Shown: positions 44,851-53,789 of the stretch, in pieces
How the letters are laid out: each line of letters opens with the position of its first letter
Numbering within the stretch: position 1 is the first letter of the stretch
DNA from: Sphaerisporangium siamense
GTDB taxonomy: Bacteria > Actinomycetota > Actinomycetes > Streptosporangiales > Streptosporangiaceae
DNA length: 64,000 nucleotides
Direction of reading: 5' to 3'
NCBI RefSeq assembly: GCF_014205275.1
Contig: NZ_JACHND010000001.1
Location: 6,324,001 to 6,388,000 of the forward strand
Notes under the pieces: model-generated
The model's input: only the letters and a program-made list of their open reading frames with translations
Database searches by the model: none
What the model was told of the DNA's origin: nothing
Position numbers and translations under genes: made by a program

Positions 44851-46911
44851 TTGCGAGTCCTGGCCGTCGTCCCCGCCCGCGGAGGTTCTGCGGGCGTCCC
44901 GCTCAAGAACCTGGCCAAGGTGGGCGGCACGCCCCTGGTCGCCCGCGCGGTGGCCTCCTGCGCGGCGGCCGGGCTCATCGACGAGGTCGTCGTCAGCACC
45001 GACCACGAGGGCATCGCCGCCGCCGCCGAGGCCGCGGGCGCCCGGGTCGTCCGCCGCCCCGAGGAGCTGAGCGGCGCGACCGCCTCCAGCGAGTCGGCCG
45101 TGCTGCACGCCCTCGACCAGCTCGGCGCCGACCCCGAGGTGGTCGTCCTGGTGCAGTGCACCAGCGCGTTCATCGACCCCGCCGACCTCGACGCCGCGGT
45201 GTCCAAGGTGCTGGACGGCGCCGCCGACGTGGTCTTCTCCGGCCTGCGGACCCACGAGTTCGTCTGGGCGCTCCACGACGGCGCGGCCCGGGGCGTCAAC
45301 CACGACCCCGCCCACCGTCCCCGCCGCCAGGACCGCGAGCCCGACTTCCGCGAGACCGGCGCCTTCTACGCCATCCGCGCCGCCGGGCTGCGCGAGCACG
45401 GCCACCGCTTCTTCGGCGCCGTCGCCGTCCAGCCCGTGCCGCCCCTCACCGCGGTCGAGGTGGACACCCCCGCGGACCTGGAGATCGTGCGGGCGCTCGC
45501 GCCGCTGGCCGACCGTCCCGTGCCGATCGACGTCGACGCCGTGATCACCGACTTCGACGGCGTCCACACCGACGACTCGGTCCAGATCGACCAGGACGGC
45601 CACGAGACCGTCACCGTCAGCCGCGCCGACGGCCACGGGATCTCCCTGCTCCGGCGCGCCGGGGTCAAGGTGCTGATCCTGTCCACCGAGCGGAACCCGG
45701 TCGTGACGGCCCGCGCCCGCAAGCTCGGCGTCCCCGTGCTGCAGGGCCTGGCCTCCAAGCACACCGCGCTCAGCGAGTGGCTGCGCGTGGAGGGCCTGGA
45801 CCCGGCCCGCGTCGCCTACCTGGGCAACGACCTCAACGACCTCGGCTGCATGGACCTGGTGGGCTGGCCGGTCACCGTGGCGGAGGCCGGCCCGCGCGTG
45901 CGGTCCGCGGCCCGGGCCGTGCTGACCCGGCCGGGCGGCGCCGGGGCCGTCCGCGAGCTGGCCGACCGGGTGCTGCAGGCCCGGCCGGTCCCCGAGCAGC
46001 CGGCCGCCGCGGCGTCCCGCGCCACGCTGCGGGCCAAGGGCGCGCCGGTCCGCATCGGCGACTCCCTGGTCGGTCCCGGTCAGCCCGTGTACTTCATCGG
46101 CGAGATCGGCATCAACCACAACGGCGACCTGGACATCGCGCGCCGTCTGATCGACGTGGCCGCCGACGCCGGGTGCCAGGCCGTGAAGTTCCAGAAGCGC
46201 ACCCCCGAGATCGCCGTCCCCCCGCACCAGCGCGACCAGATCCGGCAGACGCCGTGGGGCGAGATGACCTACCTGGAGTACAAGCACCGGGTGGAGTTCG
46301 GCCTCGACGAGTACACCCAGATCGCCAAGTACTGCGCCGAGCGCGGCCTGGACTGGTTCGCCTCGCCCTGGGACGTCCCCTCGGTGGACTTCCTGGAGGA
46401 GCTGGACGTCGTCTGCCACAAGGTGGCCTCGGCCAGCGTGACCGACCGCGAGCTGCTGCGCCGCCTCGCCGCCACCGGCAAGCCCGTCATCCTGTCGACC
46501 GGCATGTCCACGCTGGAGGAGATCGACGCCGCCGTGGACGTCCTCGGCACCTCCAAGCTGGTGATCATGCACGCGACCTCCACCTACCCGCTGCCTCCCG
46601 AGGAGGCCAACCTGCGCACGATCCTCACGCTGCAGGACAGGTACGGCGTCCCGGTCGGCTACTCCGGGCACGAGCGGGGCCTGCAGATCTCGCTGGCCGC
46701 CGTCACCCTCGGCGCGGTGACCGTGGAGCGCCACATCACGCTGGACCGCACGATGTGGGGCTCCGACCACGCCGCGTCGCTGGAGCCGAGCGGCCTGGAG
46801 CACCTGGTCCGCGACATCCGCATCATCGAGTCGGCCCTCGGCGACGGGGTCAAGCGGGTGTTCCCCGGCGAGGAGGCCCCGAAGTCGCGCCTCCGCCGCG
46901 TCACCGCCTGA
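44851..46911 (+). CDS. Three-domain nonulosonic acid enzyme: CMP transferase, HAD phosphatase, synthase
   Basis: A 686-residue fusion. Residues 1-225 are a NeuA-type cytidylyltransferase (VVPARGGSAGVPLKNL, RPEELSGATASSES, ETGAFYAI). The Ala in GGSAGVPL replaces the Lys common in this family. Residues 230-385 are a KdsC-like HAD phosphatase with nucleophile Asp234/Asp236 in TDFDGVHTDDS. Residues 412-686 are a NeuB-type synthase barrel (FIGEIGINHNGD, VKFQKRTP, STGMSTLEEID, GYSGHERG). The C-terminal SAF domain of sialic acid synthases is absent. The protein should make and CMP-activate a 9-carbon keto sugar. Without a SAF domain, a Kdn-like sugar is more likely than Neu5Ac, by inference. The TTG start follows AAGGAG. 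Confidence 0.88.
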   Translation: MRVLAVVPARGGSAGVPLKNLAKVGGTPLVARAVASCAAAGLIDEVVVSTDHEGIAAAAEAAGARVVRRPEELSGATASSESAVLHALDQLGADPEVVVLVQCTSAFIDPADLDAAVSKVLDGAADVVFSGLRTHEFVWALHDGAARGVNHDPAHRPRRQDREPDFRETGAFYAIRAAGLREHGHRFFGAVAVQPVPPLTAVEVDTPADLEIVRALAPLADRPVPIDVDAVITDFDGVHTDDSVQIDQDGHETVTVSRADGHGISLLRRAGVKVLILSTERNPVVTARARKLGVPVLQGLASKHTALSEWLRVEGLDPARVAYLGNDLNDLGCMDLVGWPVTVAEAGPRVRSAARAVLTRPGGAGAVRELADRVLQARPVPEQPAAAASRATLRAKGAPVRIGDSLVGPGQPVYFIGEIGINHNGDLDIARRLIDVAADAGCQAVKFQKRTPEIAVPPHQRDQIRQTPWGEMTYLEYKHRVEFGLDEYTQIAKYCAERGLDWFASPWDVPSVDFLEELDVVCHKVASASVTDRELLRRLAATGKPVILSTGMSTLEEIDAAVDVLGTSKLVIMHATSTYPLPPEEANLRTILTLQDRYGVPVGYSGHERGLQISLAAVTLGAVTVERHITLDRTMWGSDHAASLEPSGLEHLVRDIRIIESALGDGVKRVFPGEEAPKSRLRRVTA

Positions 46912-46980
46912 CCCCCGCGCCACAGTCCCCTCCCGCAGGACCAGGAGAACCCCCGCAGTGACGCACGCCGAGGACCGCCC

Positions 46981-47925
46981 GTGATCACGCTGTCCGTCGT
47001 GGTTCCCGTACGGGACGCGGAGCCGTACATCGCCGACGCGCTCACCTCGCTCCGGCTCAACGCCCGGCCCGACTTCGAGTTCATCGTCGTCGACGACGGC
47101 TCGGTGGACGCGACCCCCCGGATCATCGACGACTTCCGCGCCGAACTGCCCGGGCTGACAGTCCTGCGCAACGCCACCGCCGTGGGACTGGCCGACGCCC
47201 GCAACCACGGCCTGTCCCTCGCCTCCGGCCGGTACGTCACCTTCCTCGACGGCGACGACTGGCTGGGGCGGGGGTACCTGGCCCGGCTCGTGGCGGCCAT
47301 CGAGGGGCTCGGCTGCGACTTCGTCCGGGTGGACCACGTCCAGGTGGAGGGGCGCAAGCGCGTCGTGCACCGCGCGCCGGAGGCGCGGCGCGGCGTGGTG
47401 CTGAAGCCGCGCGACCGCATCCTGCCGGCCGGGGCCAAGACCATGGTCGACTACCCCTACGCCTGGGCGGGCGTCTACCGGCGCGAGCTCGGCGACCTGC
47501 TCACCTTCCCCGGCCACCTGCACACCGCCGAGGACCGGCCCTGGATCTGGCGGCTGCACCGCGAGGCCAGGTCCTTCGCGGTGGTCTCGCTGGCCGGGGT
47601 GTTCTACCGGCGGCTCGTGTCCACGTCGCTGACCCAGATCGGCGACGAGCGCCAGCTGCACTTCTTCACGGCGTTCGAGCTGGTCTTCGAGCAGGTCGAG
47701 AACGAGCCCGACCTGCTGCCCAAGGCCGTGCGCACCTTCTGCGCCCTGCTCGCGCACCACCTGGAGCTGAGCGAGCGCTTCTCCCCCGACCTGCTGGCCC
47801 GCTTCACGGCCCGCGCGCGGGAGGTCCTCGCCACGCTGCCGCCGGGGATGGTGGACGGGACGGGCATGGAACCCGAGCGCGCCGAGCTGCTGCGACCGCT
47901 GCTACCCCCCACGCATCGCGGATGA
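46981..47925 (+). CDS. Family 2 glycosyltransferase
   Basis: A 314-residue GT-A enzyme: SVVVPVRDAEPYIADAL, VVDDGSVDATPRI (nucleotide-sugar Asp), GLADARNHGLSLA and the metal-binding FLDGDDWLGRGY. TAEDRPWIWRLHREARS includes the probable catalytic Glu-Asp. It lies in line with the fusion enzyme and the next gene, so it probably adds a unit to the same polymer. An 8-codon frame (GTG 46958 to TGA 46984) with its own Shine-Dalgarno ends in a GTGA overlap with this start. Confidence 0.88.
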   Translation: MITLSVVVPVRDAEPYIADALTSLRLNARPDFEFIVVDDGSVDATPRIIDDFRAELPGLTVLRNATAVGLADARNHGLSLASGRYVTFLDGDDWLGRGYLARLVAAIEGLGCDFVRVDHVQVEGRKRVVHRAPEARRGVVLKPRDRILPAGAKTMVDYPYAWAGVYRRELGDLLTFPGHLHTAEDRPWIWRLHREARSFAVVSLAGVFYRRLVSTSLTQIGDERQLHFFTAFELVFEQVENEPDLLPKAVRTFCALLAHHLELSERFSPDLLARFTARAREVLATLPPGMVDGTGMEPERAELLRPLLPPTHRG

Positions 47926-47944
47926 CCCCAAGGAGCGCCCCGTC

Positions 47945-49213
47945 GTGACCCAGGTCTTCTACAGCTCCACGCTCTTCGGGGCGATGACGCTCGCCGCCGC
48001 GATGGACGCCGGGAGGTTCGGCGGCCACGACGGCCGCCGGATCCTGCTGGTGTCCAACAACGCCGCGATCCCCGAGGTCACCCCGTCGCTGGACGAGGCG
48101 CCCGGCTTCGCGGCGCTGCGGTCCCGGTTCGACGAGGTCCGCTCGTGGAACGAGATCATCGCGCCGCTGCACCCGTCGGACTGGAAGGCGCGCGTCATCG
48201 AGGTGCCGATGCTGTCGCGCCTGATCACCGCGGCGCTGCGGCTGGAGGACGGCCCGGCCGAGCTGGTCGTGGAGTCGGTGGCCGTGCCGCCCGCCCGCAC
48301 GGTGGCGGCCCTGGTCCGCGACTGCCCGATGACCGTCTACTCCGACGGCCTGATGAGCTACGGGCCGACGCGCGACCCGCTGCCGCAGGAGATCTCCGGC
48401 CGGATCTCCCGCCTGCTGCACCTGGATCTGGTCCCCGAGCTGACCCCGCTGCTGCTGCGGGAGGTCGGCGTCGAGCCCGACCCGCTGCCGGACGCCGCGT
48501 TCCTCGGCGTGCTGGAGCGCATGCCCCTCCCCGAGGGCCTGTCCGGCCGCGCGGTGATCCTCGGCCAGTACCTGTCGGCCCTGGACATCGTCACGGCCGA
48601 GGAGGAGGCCGGGCTGCACGCCGCGATGCTGCGGGGGCTCGCGGCGCGCGGGATCACCGACGTGCTGTTCAAGCCGCACCCGGCGGCGGGCCGCCGCCAC
48701 GGCCAGGAGATGCGCGAGGCCGCCGACGGGCTCGGCGTGAAGCTGACGGTGGCGGGCGAGACCGTGCCGGCCGAGCTGTGCTTCCTGGCGGCGCGCCCCG
48801 AGCTGGTGGTCGGCTGCTTCTCCACGGCGCTGATGACGGCCCGCCGCCTGTTCGGGATTCCCGTCGCGACGATGGGCTGCGATCTGGTGCTGCGGCGGCT
48901 GACGCCGTACGAGAACAGCAACCGGGTGCCCGTCACGATCGTGGACGCCACCGTGCCGCGGCTGGACGAGGACGGCTCCCTCTCCGACCCGCCCCCGGTG
49001 GACCTGCCGGCGCTGGTCCAGGCGGTCGGCTTCTGCATGCAGAGCGAGCACTACCCGGAGCTGCGCGAGGTCGCCGCGAGCTACATCGCGGCCAACGGCG
49101 CGCAGGCACGCTACTTCAAGAACCGCCGCCTGGCCTCGGTGGGGCTGGCCCCCGCGGTCCCGTCCCAGAAGCGCTCGGCCCTCGGCCGGCTGCGCCGCGT
49201 CCTGTCGCGCTGA
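47945..49213 (+). CDS. Polysialyltransferase-like glycosyltransferase
   Basis: A 422-residue protein resembling the bacterial alpha-2,8-polysialyltransferase family. Recognisable blocks are FYSSTLFGAMTLAAAMDAG at the N-terminus, FKPHPAAGRRHGQEM (the conserved HP acceptor/CMP-binding motif), PELVVGCFSTALMTAR (conserved Ser-Thr) and PVATMGCDLV. Those enzymes polymerise CMP-activated nonulosonic acids, which fits the upstream fusion enzyme. Whether it makes a homopolymer or a mixed chain cannot be said. The C-terminal basic patch may sit against the membrane. The GTG start follows AAGGAG. Confidence 0.75.
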   Translation: MTQVFYSSTLFGAMTLAAAMDAGRFGGHDGRRILLVSNNAAIPEVTPSLDEAPGFAALRSRFDEVRSWNEIIAPLHPSDWKARVIEVPMLSRLITAALRLEDGPAELVVESVAVPPARTVAALVRDCPMTVYSDGLMSYGPTRDPLPQEISGRISRLLHLDLVPELTPLLLREVGVEPDPLPDAAFLGVLERMPLPEGLSGRAVILGQYLSALDIVTAEEEAGLHAAMLRGLAARGITDVLFKPHPAAGRRHGQEMREAADGLGVKLTVAGETVPAELCFLAARPELVVGCFSTALMTARRLFGIPVATMGCDLVLRRLTPYENSNRVPVTIVDATVPRLDEDGSLSDPPPVDLPALVQAVGFCMQSEHYPELREVAASYIAANGAQARYFKNRRLASVGLAPAVPSQKRSALGRLRRVLSR

Positions 49214-49281
49214 CGCGGCGCTCGCCCGGGCCGCTGGGATGTGATCGACGGGATCAAACGCCGGCACGCGCCAAGGTGGCG

Positions 49282-49707
49282 TCAGGCGGGCCGCGGGGCG
49301 GGTGTCACCGGAGCGGCCGCGACCTCGCGGGTTTCGCGCATCATCAGCAGGCCGTTGGCCACCATCAGCGTCGCGGTCAGGCCGTGGACGCCGAGCGCGG
49401 TGGCCACGGAGCCGTGGTGGGCCAGCACGGTGGTCATGTCTCCGTACGCGGCGAGGGCCTCCACCAGCAGCACCCAGCCCAGCGCCCGGCGGTGGCCCGT
49501 CACCAGCAGGATGCCCAGGACCAGGGCCAGGACGACGTCGCGGATTCCCTTGACGATCAGGAAGCCGCCGCCGTCGCCGGGCGGCCGGCTCGGCAGGCCG
49601 AAGCCCGGCGCCGTCGTCTCCGGGCTCAGAATGAACTCCACCCCGAACCAGAGGATGAAGAGGATGAAGGCGGTGGCCAGGACGGTGTTGATCTTCTTCA
49701 GCGACAT
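49282..49707 (-). CDS. Small DUF4267-like membrane protein
   Basis: A 141-residue membrane protein with about four helices, including INTVLATAFILFILWFGVEF, GGFLIVKGIRDVVLALVLGI and TATLMVANGLLMM. The layout fits DUF4267 proteins, which have no known function. It is unrelated in appearance to the wall-glycan genes around it. Start ATG 49707 follows AGGGAGAAGGACC. It ends 68 bases from the convergent polysialyltransferase-like gene. Confidence 0.75.
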   Translation of the reverse strand: MSLKKINTVLATAFILFILWFGVEFILSPETTAPGFGLPSRPPGDGGGFLIVKGIRDVVLALVLGILLVTGHRRALGWVLLVEALAAYGDMTTVLAHHGSVATALGVHGLTATLMVANGLLMMRETREVAAAPVTPAPRPA

Positions 49708-49786
49708 GGTCCTTCTCCCTGCGAAGTCTGTGTGCGCTTGGTGAGCTTCGTGGAGCCGGGTGGGCTCGTGAGTCCTGTGGGTCTGG

Positions 49787-50428
49787 TCAGGCGGCGCGGA
49801 CGCGCCTGATGTGGCGGGCGTAGCGGGGGCGGCCGATGATGTGCCAGATGCCGCGTACCGGAGCGGGAAGGGCGGACAGGAGCGTGGCGCGCTCGGCCGG
49901 GTTCGCGTCCTCCAGGACGAGGCCGAAGAGGGTGAGCAGGGTGAGCTTGGGCGTGTTGGCCACCAGGTGGTCGCCCAGGGAGGCCCATTCCTTTTCGGTG
50001 ATGTGCTGGGCCGCGAGCGGAAGGAGAGTGGCCTCCTCGTCGTCGAGGTGTTCGAGAAGCACGGCCCGGTGGTCGGCCAGGGCGGCCACGAGCGTGTCGC
50101 GCTCTTCCGCCCCGGCGGCGGCCTCCCACGCGGGGACCGCTACGTCCAGCCTGGTCAGCGTGGCCGCGACGCGCTCGTGCTGGGCCTCCATGCGCAGCAC
50201 GATGTCGGCCTGCAGATCGACCCGGGACAGCAGCGGCGGCCACAGCAGCTCGTCCTCGCCCTCGTGGTGGTTCCTCAGTCCCAGCCGGTAGTCGCGGAAG
50301 TGGTCGGCGATCACCTTGGCGCGAGCGGTGTCACCCGGGGCGACCGCCGTGACGAGCTCCATCAGCAGCCGCGACTCGCGACGGAAGGCGCGGTGGACGA
50401 TCTCCATGTCCTGGGTGTCGACGCTCAT
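49787..50428 (-). CDS. Hemerythrin-like (HHE domain) protein
   Basis: A 213-residue cytoplasmic protein of the HHE cation-binding family. Likely metal ligands lie in VHRAFRRES, LRNHHEGEDELLWP, AQHERV and HRAVLLEHLDDEEATLLP. These form the four-helix di-iron bundle used for O2, NO or redox sensing or for iron repair in relatives. The C-terminal 60 residues (ITEKEWASLGDHL onwards) are typical of actinobacterial members. ATG 50428 is preceded by GGGCAGG; the frame is open upstream. Divergent from the BTAD regulator. Confidence 0.85.
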   Translation of the reverse strand: MSVDTQDMEIVHRAFRRESRLLMELVTAVAPGDTARAKVIADHFRDYRLGLRNHHEGEDELLWPPLLSRVDLQADIVLRMEAQHERVAATLTRLDVAVPAWEAAAGAEERDTLVAALADHRAVLLEHLDDEEATLLPLAAQHITEKEWASLGDHLVANTPKLTLLTLFGLVLEDANPAERATLLSALPAPVRGIWHIIGRPRYARHIRRVRAA

Positions 50429-50534
50429 TTCGTTCCTGCCCTTCATCGGTTTCGACGTGTTAAGGCTGCTTACGGCGCTTGGAAGGCACTTGGAGCCGAT
50501 ATGGAACGCCCACGCGCGTAGGATGTTCCAGGTC

Positions 50535-53500
50535 ATGGTCTTGATCCGGGTTCTGGGCTCTTTCGGTGCCGAAAGCAACGGTGAGTCCGTCCCCCTGGGC
50601 GGGCCGCGGCAGCGCGGCGTCCTGGCCCTCTTGGTCGCGGCGCGCGGACAGGTCGTGTCGGTCGACCGGATGATCGAGGACCTCTGGCGCGGTGAGCCGC
50701 CATCCCGTGCGCTGGCCTCCCTGCAGGCGTACGTCTCCAACCTGCGCCGGCTGCTGGAGCCCGGCCGCCCGCCCCGGACCCCGGCCCGCCTCCTGGTGAG
50801 CGCCTCCCCCGGCTACGCGCTGCGGCTGCCGCCGGAGTCGGTGGACGCCTGGCGTTTCGAGGACCTGCTCGACGAGGCCCGCGCGCTCACCGAGCCTCGG
50901 GCCGCCCGCGCCCGGCTGGCCGAGGCACTGCGCCTATGGCAGGGACCCGCGTTCGCCGAGGTCGCCGACGAGCCGTGGGCCGCCGCCGAGACCGCCCGCC
51001 TGAACGAGCTGCGCCTGGTCGCCCGCGAGCTCCACGTCGCGGCGGGCCTGCGGTCGGGCGACCCGGTCTTGGTGGTCCCCGAGGCCGAGCGCCTCACCCG
51101 CGACGAACCCCTGCGTGAGGAGGGCTGGCGCCTGCACGCCCTGGCGCTGTGGAGCAGCGCCCGCCGTGCCGACGCCCTGGCGACGCTCCGCCGCGCCCGC
51201 GCCACCTTCGCCGACGAACTCGGGCTCGACCCCGGCCCCGACCTGGTCGCCCTGGAAGAGGCGATCCTCGCCCAGCGCATCGACGTCCTGCGCACGGCCG
51301 TCCCCCCACCCCCGGCCACCAGGCCTCCACACGCCACGCCCTCGCCCGACGCGTCCCCGCTCCGCGCGGCCTCCCACGACGCGATCCCGCCTCGCGCCGC
51401 CTCTTTCGTGGGGCGAGAGGGCGAGCTCGCCGCGCTGGTCTCGGCCGCCGGGGAGGCCGCCGCCGACGGGGCGCGCGTCGCTCTTGTCACCGGGGAAGCG
51501 GGGCTGGGCAAGTCGACGCTCTTGGAGCACCTCGGCGCGCGGTTGGAGCGCGACGGCTGGCTCGTCGCCGCCGGGCGCTGTCCAGAGGTCGACGGCGCGC
51601 CGCCCGCGTGGGCGTGGGTCGAGGCGCTGCGGGCCGTCGCCGCGACCGTTCCTCCGGGGGAGTTCGCGGAAGACCTGGCGCCGCTGCTCTCCGACTCCAT
51701 GCCGGTGGACGGCGACGCCGCCGCGGGGCGGTTCCGGCTACGCCGGGCCGTGTGGGGCTGGCTCGCGGCGGCCGCCACGGATCGACCGGTCGCCGTCGTG
51801 CTGGACGACCTGCACGGGGCGGACACGACCACGCTGGGGCTGCTCGGCGGCGGCGTCGGCGTGCGGGCCCCGATCCTGGTCGTCGCGGCGTACCGCCCGG
51901 ACGAGAGCGAGCACCTCACCGAGACGCTGGGCGCGCTCGCCCGCACCGCGCCGCTCCGGATCGCGCTGCCCGGGCTCGACGGCGCGGCGGTGGCCGAGCT
52001 CGTACGGGCCGAAAGCGAGGCCGACGACGCGACGGTGGCGGGGATCGCGGAGCGCACCGGCGGCAACCCGTTCTACGTGCGGGAGAGCGCGCGGCTGCTG
52101 AACGGCGAGGGTGCGCTGGTCGCGCTCTCCGAGGTCCCCGAGGGCGTGCGGGACGTGCTGCGGCGCCGGCTGGCGAGGCTTCCCGAGAGCGGTGTGTCCG
52201 TCCTGCGGCTGGCGGCGGTGGCCGGCAGGGAGAGTTCGGTGGACGTACTCGTGCGGGCCGCCGACTCCGACGGGGACGGCGTGCTGGACGCGCTGGACGC
52301 GGGCGTCATCGCCGGGTTGCTCGACGAGCCGGCGCCGGGGCGCGTCCGGTTCGTTCACGCGCTGGTCAGGGACACACTGGTCGCCGACATCAGCCGGTTG
52401 CGTGCCGCAAGGATGCACGCCCGGATCGCCGCCGCCCTGGAGGGCACCGGCGACGTCGCGGCGCTCGCCCATCACTATGCGCGAGCGGGATCGCCGAAGG
52501 CCGTCGGCTATTGCGTGCGGGCCGCCGAGCTGGCCGAGGCGCGCTACGCCCACGACGTGGCGGCCGCCCTCCTCACCGACGCGGTCGCCAACTCCAGCGA
52601 ACCGGACGAGCGCGTCGGGCTGCTCGGGAGGCTGCTCCGGGCGCAGATCAGGGCCGGGGCCGTCGCCGCGGCCAGGGACACGCGCGAGCAGGCCGTGGAG
52701 TACGCCGAGTCGATCGGCCGCGACGACCTGATGATCGCCGCGTTCACCGCCTGGACCGAGCCCACTCCCTGGCGGGCCCGCACGTACGGCACGGTCGACC
52801 GTCCCATCGTCGGCCGCCTCAGCCGCCTGCTCAAGCGGACCGGCCTCGCCCCCGACGTGCGGTCCCGCCTCCTCATCGCGTACGCCAACGAGCTGGTGGG
52901 CGAGGACGATCCGACGGTCATGGCGGCGGCGCGGGAAGCCCTCGACCTCGCCACCGATCCCCGCCTCCGGGCCGCGGCGCTCCTCGTCCTCGCCGGCGAC
53001 CCCGGGCGGGAGGAGTACGCCCGCGAGCTGGTGGAGATCGGCGTCGAGCACGACCTGCCCGTCTACCGCGTGACCGGGCTGCTCAACCAGGCCGCGAACG
53101 CCGCCGCGGCCAACGATCCGGCGGCGATGCGCCGCGTGACCGGGGAGGCGCTCGACCTCGCCCGCGCCTACCGGATGCCGGAGGCGATCGGCGCCGCTGA
53201 GATCGCGCTGGCGAGCCTGGTGCTCATCGAGGGCCGGTTCGCCGACGCCGAGCGCCTCTACGTCGAGGCCACCGAACGCCTGGAACGCGCCGGATCGGTG
53301 CACGCCGGCTTCATCGGCCTCGCGCGGGCGGCGATCTGGCTGAACGACGGCACGCTCGGCGACCACCTGGACGATGTGCGCGCTCTCCACGAGGCGCTCG
53401 GCCCGATGGTCGCCGACCTGCTCGCGCTCGCCCTCCACGCCGCCGGCCGCGGCGACGAGGCACGCCGGGCCCGCACGTCACCGAGCCCGATCCGGCCCGA

Positions 53501-53789
53501 CTTCTTCTTCACCTTCCTGAGCACCCTGCGCGCCATGGCCGTCATCGCACTGAACGACACCGGCGCCGCCGAGGAGTGCCACGCGGCCCTGCTCCCCCAT
53601 CGCGACGGTCCTCCGGCCGGCGCCACCAGCCTGTCGCTGGCCGTGCGCCCGGCCGCCCACACGCTCGGCGAGCTGGCGCTGCTGCTCGGCCGCGACGACG
53701 AGGCCGCCGCCCACTTCGCCAGGGCCGCCGCCATCGCCGACCGCTGGAACGCACCCCACTGGGCCGCCGAGGCCCGGTCACGGCACTAG
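50535..53789 (+). CDS. BTAD/AAA-type transcriptional regulator (AfsR/SARP-like)
   Basis: A 1,084-residue regulator. An OmpR-like winged helix (residues 1-95, IRVLGSFGAESNGESVPLGG) is followed by a bacterial transcriptional activation domain (about 100-245, AWRFEDLLDEARAL), a short Pro-rich linker, an AAA-type ATPase with Walker A GEAGLGKSTLLEH (Lys326) and Walker B AVVLDDLHGADT, and about 550 residues of helical repeats (tetratricopeptide-like). Such proteins switch on secondary-metabolite or development genes in actinomycetes. The target is unknown. It stands between the two arms of the nonulosonic-acid locus. Alternative ATG at 50523. Its TAG stop shares CTAG with the convergent gene. Confidence 0.88.
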   Translation: MVLIRVLGSFGAESNGESVPLGGPRQRGVLALLVAARGQVVSVDRMIEDLWRGEPPSRALASLQAYVSNLRRLLEPGRPPRTPARLLVSASPGYALRLPPESVDAWRFEDLLDEARALTEPRAARARLAEALRLWQGPAFAEVADEPWAAAETARLNELRLVARELHVAAGLRSGDPVLVVPEAERLTRDEPLREEGWRLHALALWSSARRADALATLRRARATFADELGLDPGPDLVALEEAILAQRIDVLRTAVPPPPATRPPHATPSPDASPLRAASHDAIPPRAASFVGREGELAALVSAAGEAAADGARVALVTGEAGLGKSTLLEHLGARLERDGWLVAAGRCPEVDGAPPAWAWVEALRAVAATVPPGEFAEDLAPLLSDSMPVDGDAAAGRFRLRRAVWGWLAAAATDRPVAVVLDDLHGADTTTLGLLGGGVGVRAPILVVAAYRPDESEHLTETLGALARTAPLRIALPGLDGAAVAELVRAESEADDATVAGIAERTGGNPFYVRESARLLNGEGALVALSEVPEGVRDVLRRRLARLPESGVSVLRLAAVAGRESSVDVLVRAADSDGDGVLDALDAGVIAGLLDEPAPGRVRFVHALVRDTLVADISRLRAARMHARIAAALEGTGDVAALAHHYARAGSPKAVGYCVRAAELAEARYAHDVAAALLTDAVANSSEPDERVGLLGRLLRAQIRAGAVAAARDTREQAVEYAESIGRDDLMIAAFTAWTEPTPWRARTYGTVDRPIVGRLSRLLKRTGLAPDVRSRLLIAYANELVGEDDPTVMAAAREALDLATDPRLRAAALLVLAGDPGREEYARELVEIGVEHDLPVYRVTGLLNQAANAAAANDPAAMRRVTGEALDLARAYRMPEAIGAAEIALASLVLIEGRFADAERLYVEATERLERAGSVHAGFIGLARAAIWLNDGTLGDHLDDVRALHEALGPMVADLLALALHAAGRGDEARRARTSPSPIRPDFFFTFLSTLRAMAVIALNDTGAAEECHAALLPHRDGPPAGATSLSLAVRPAAHTLGELALLLGRDDEAAAHFARAAAIADRWNAPHWAAEARSRH

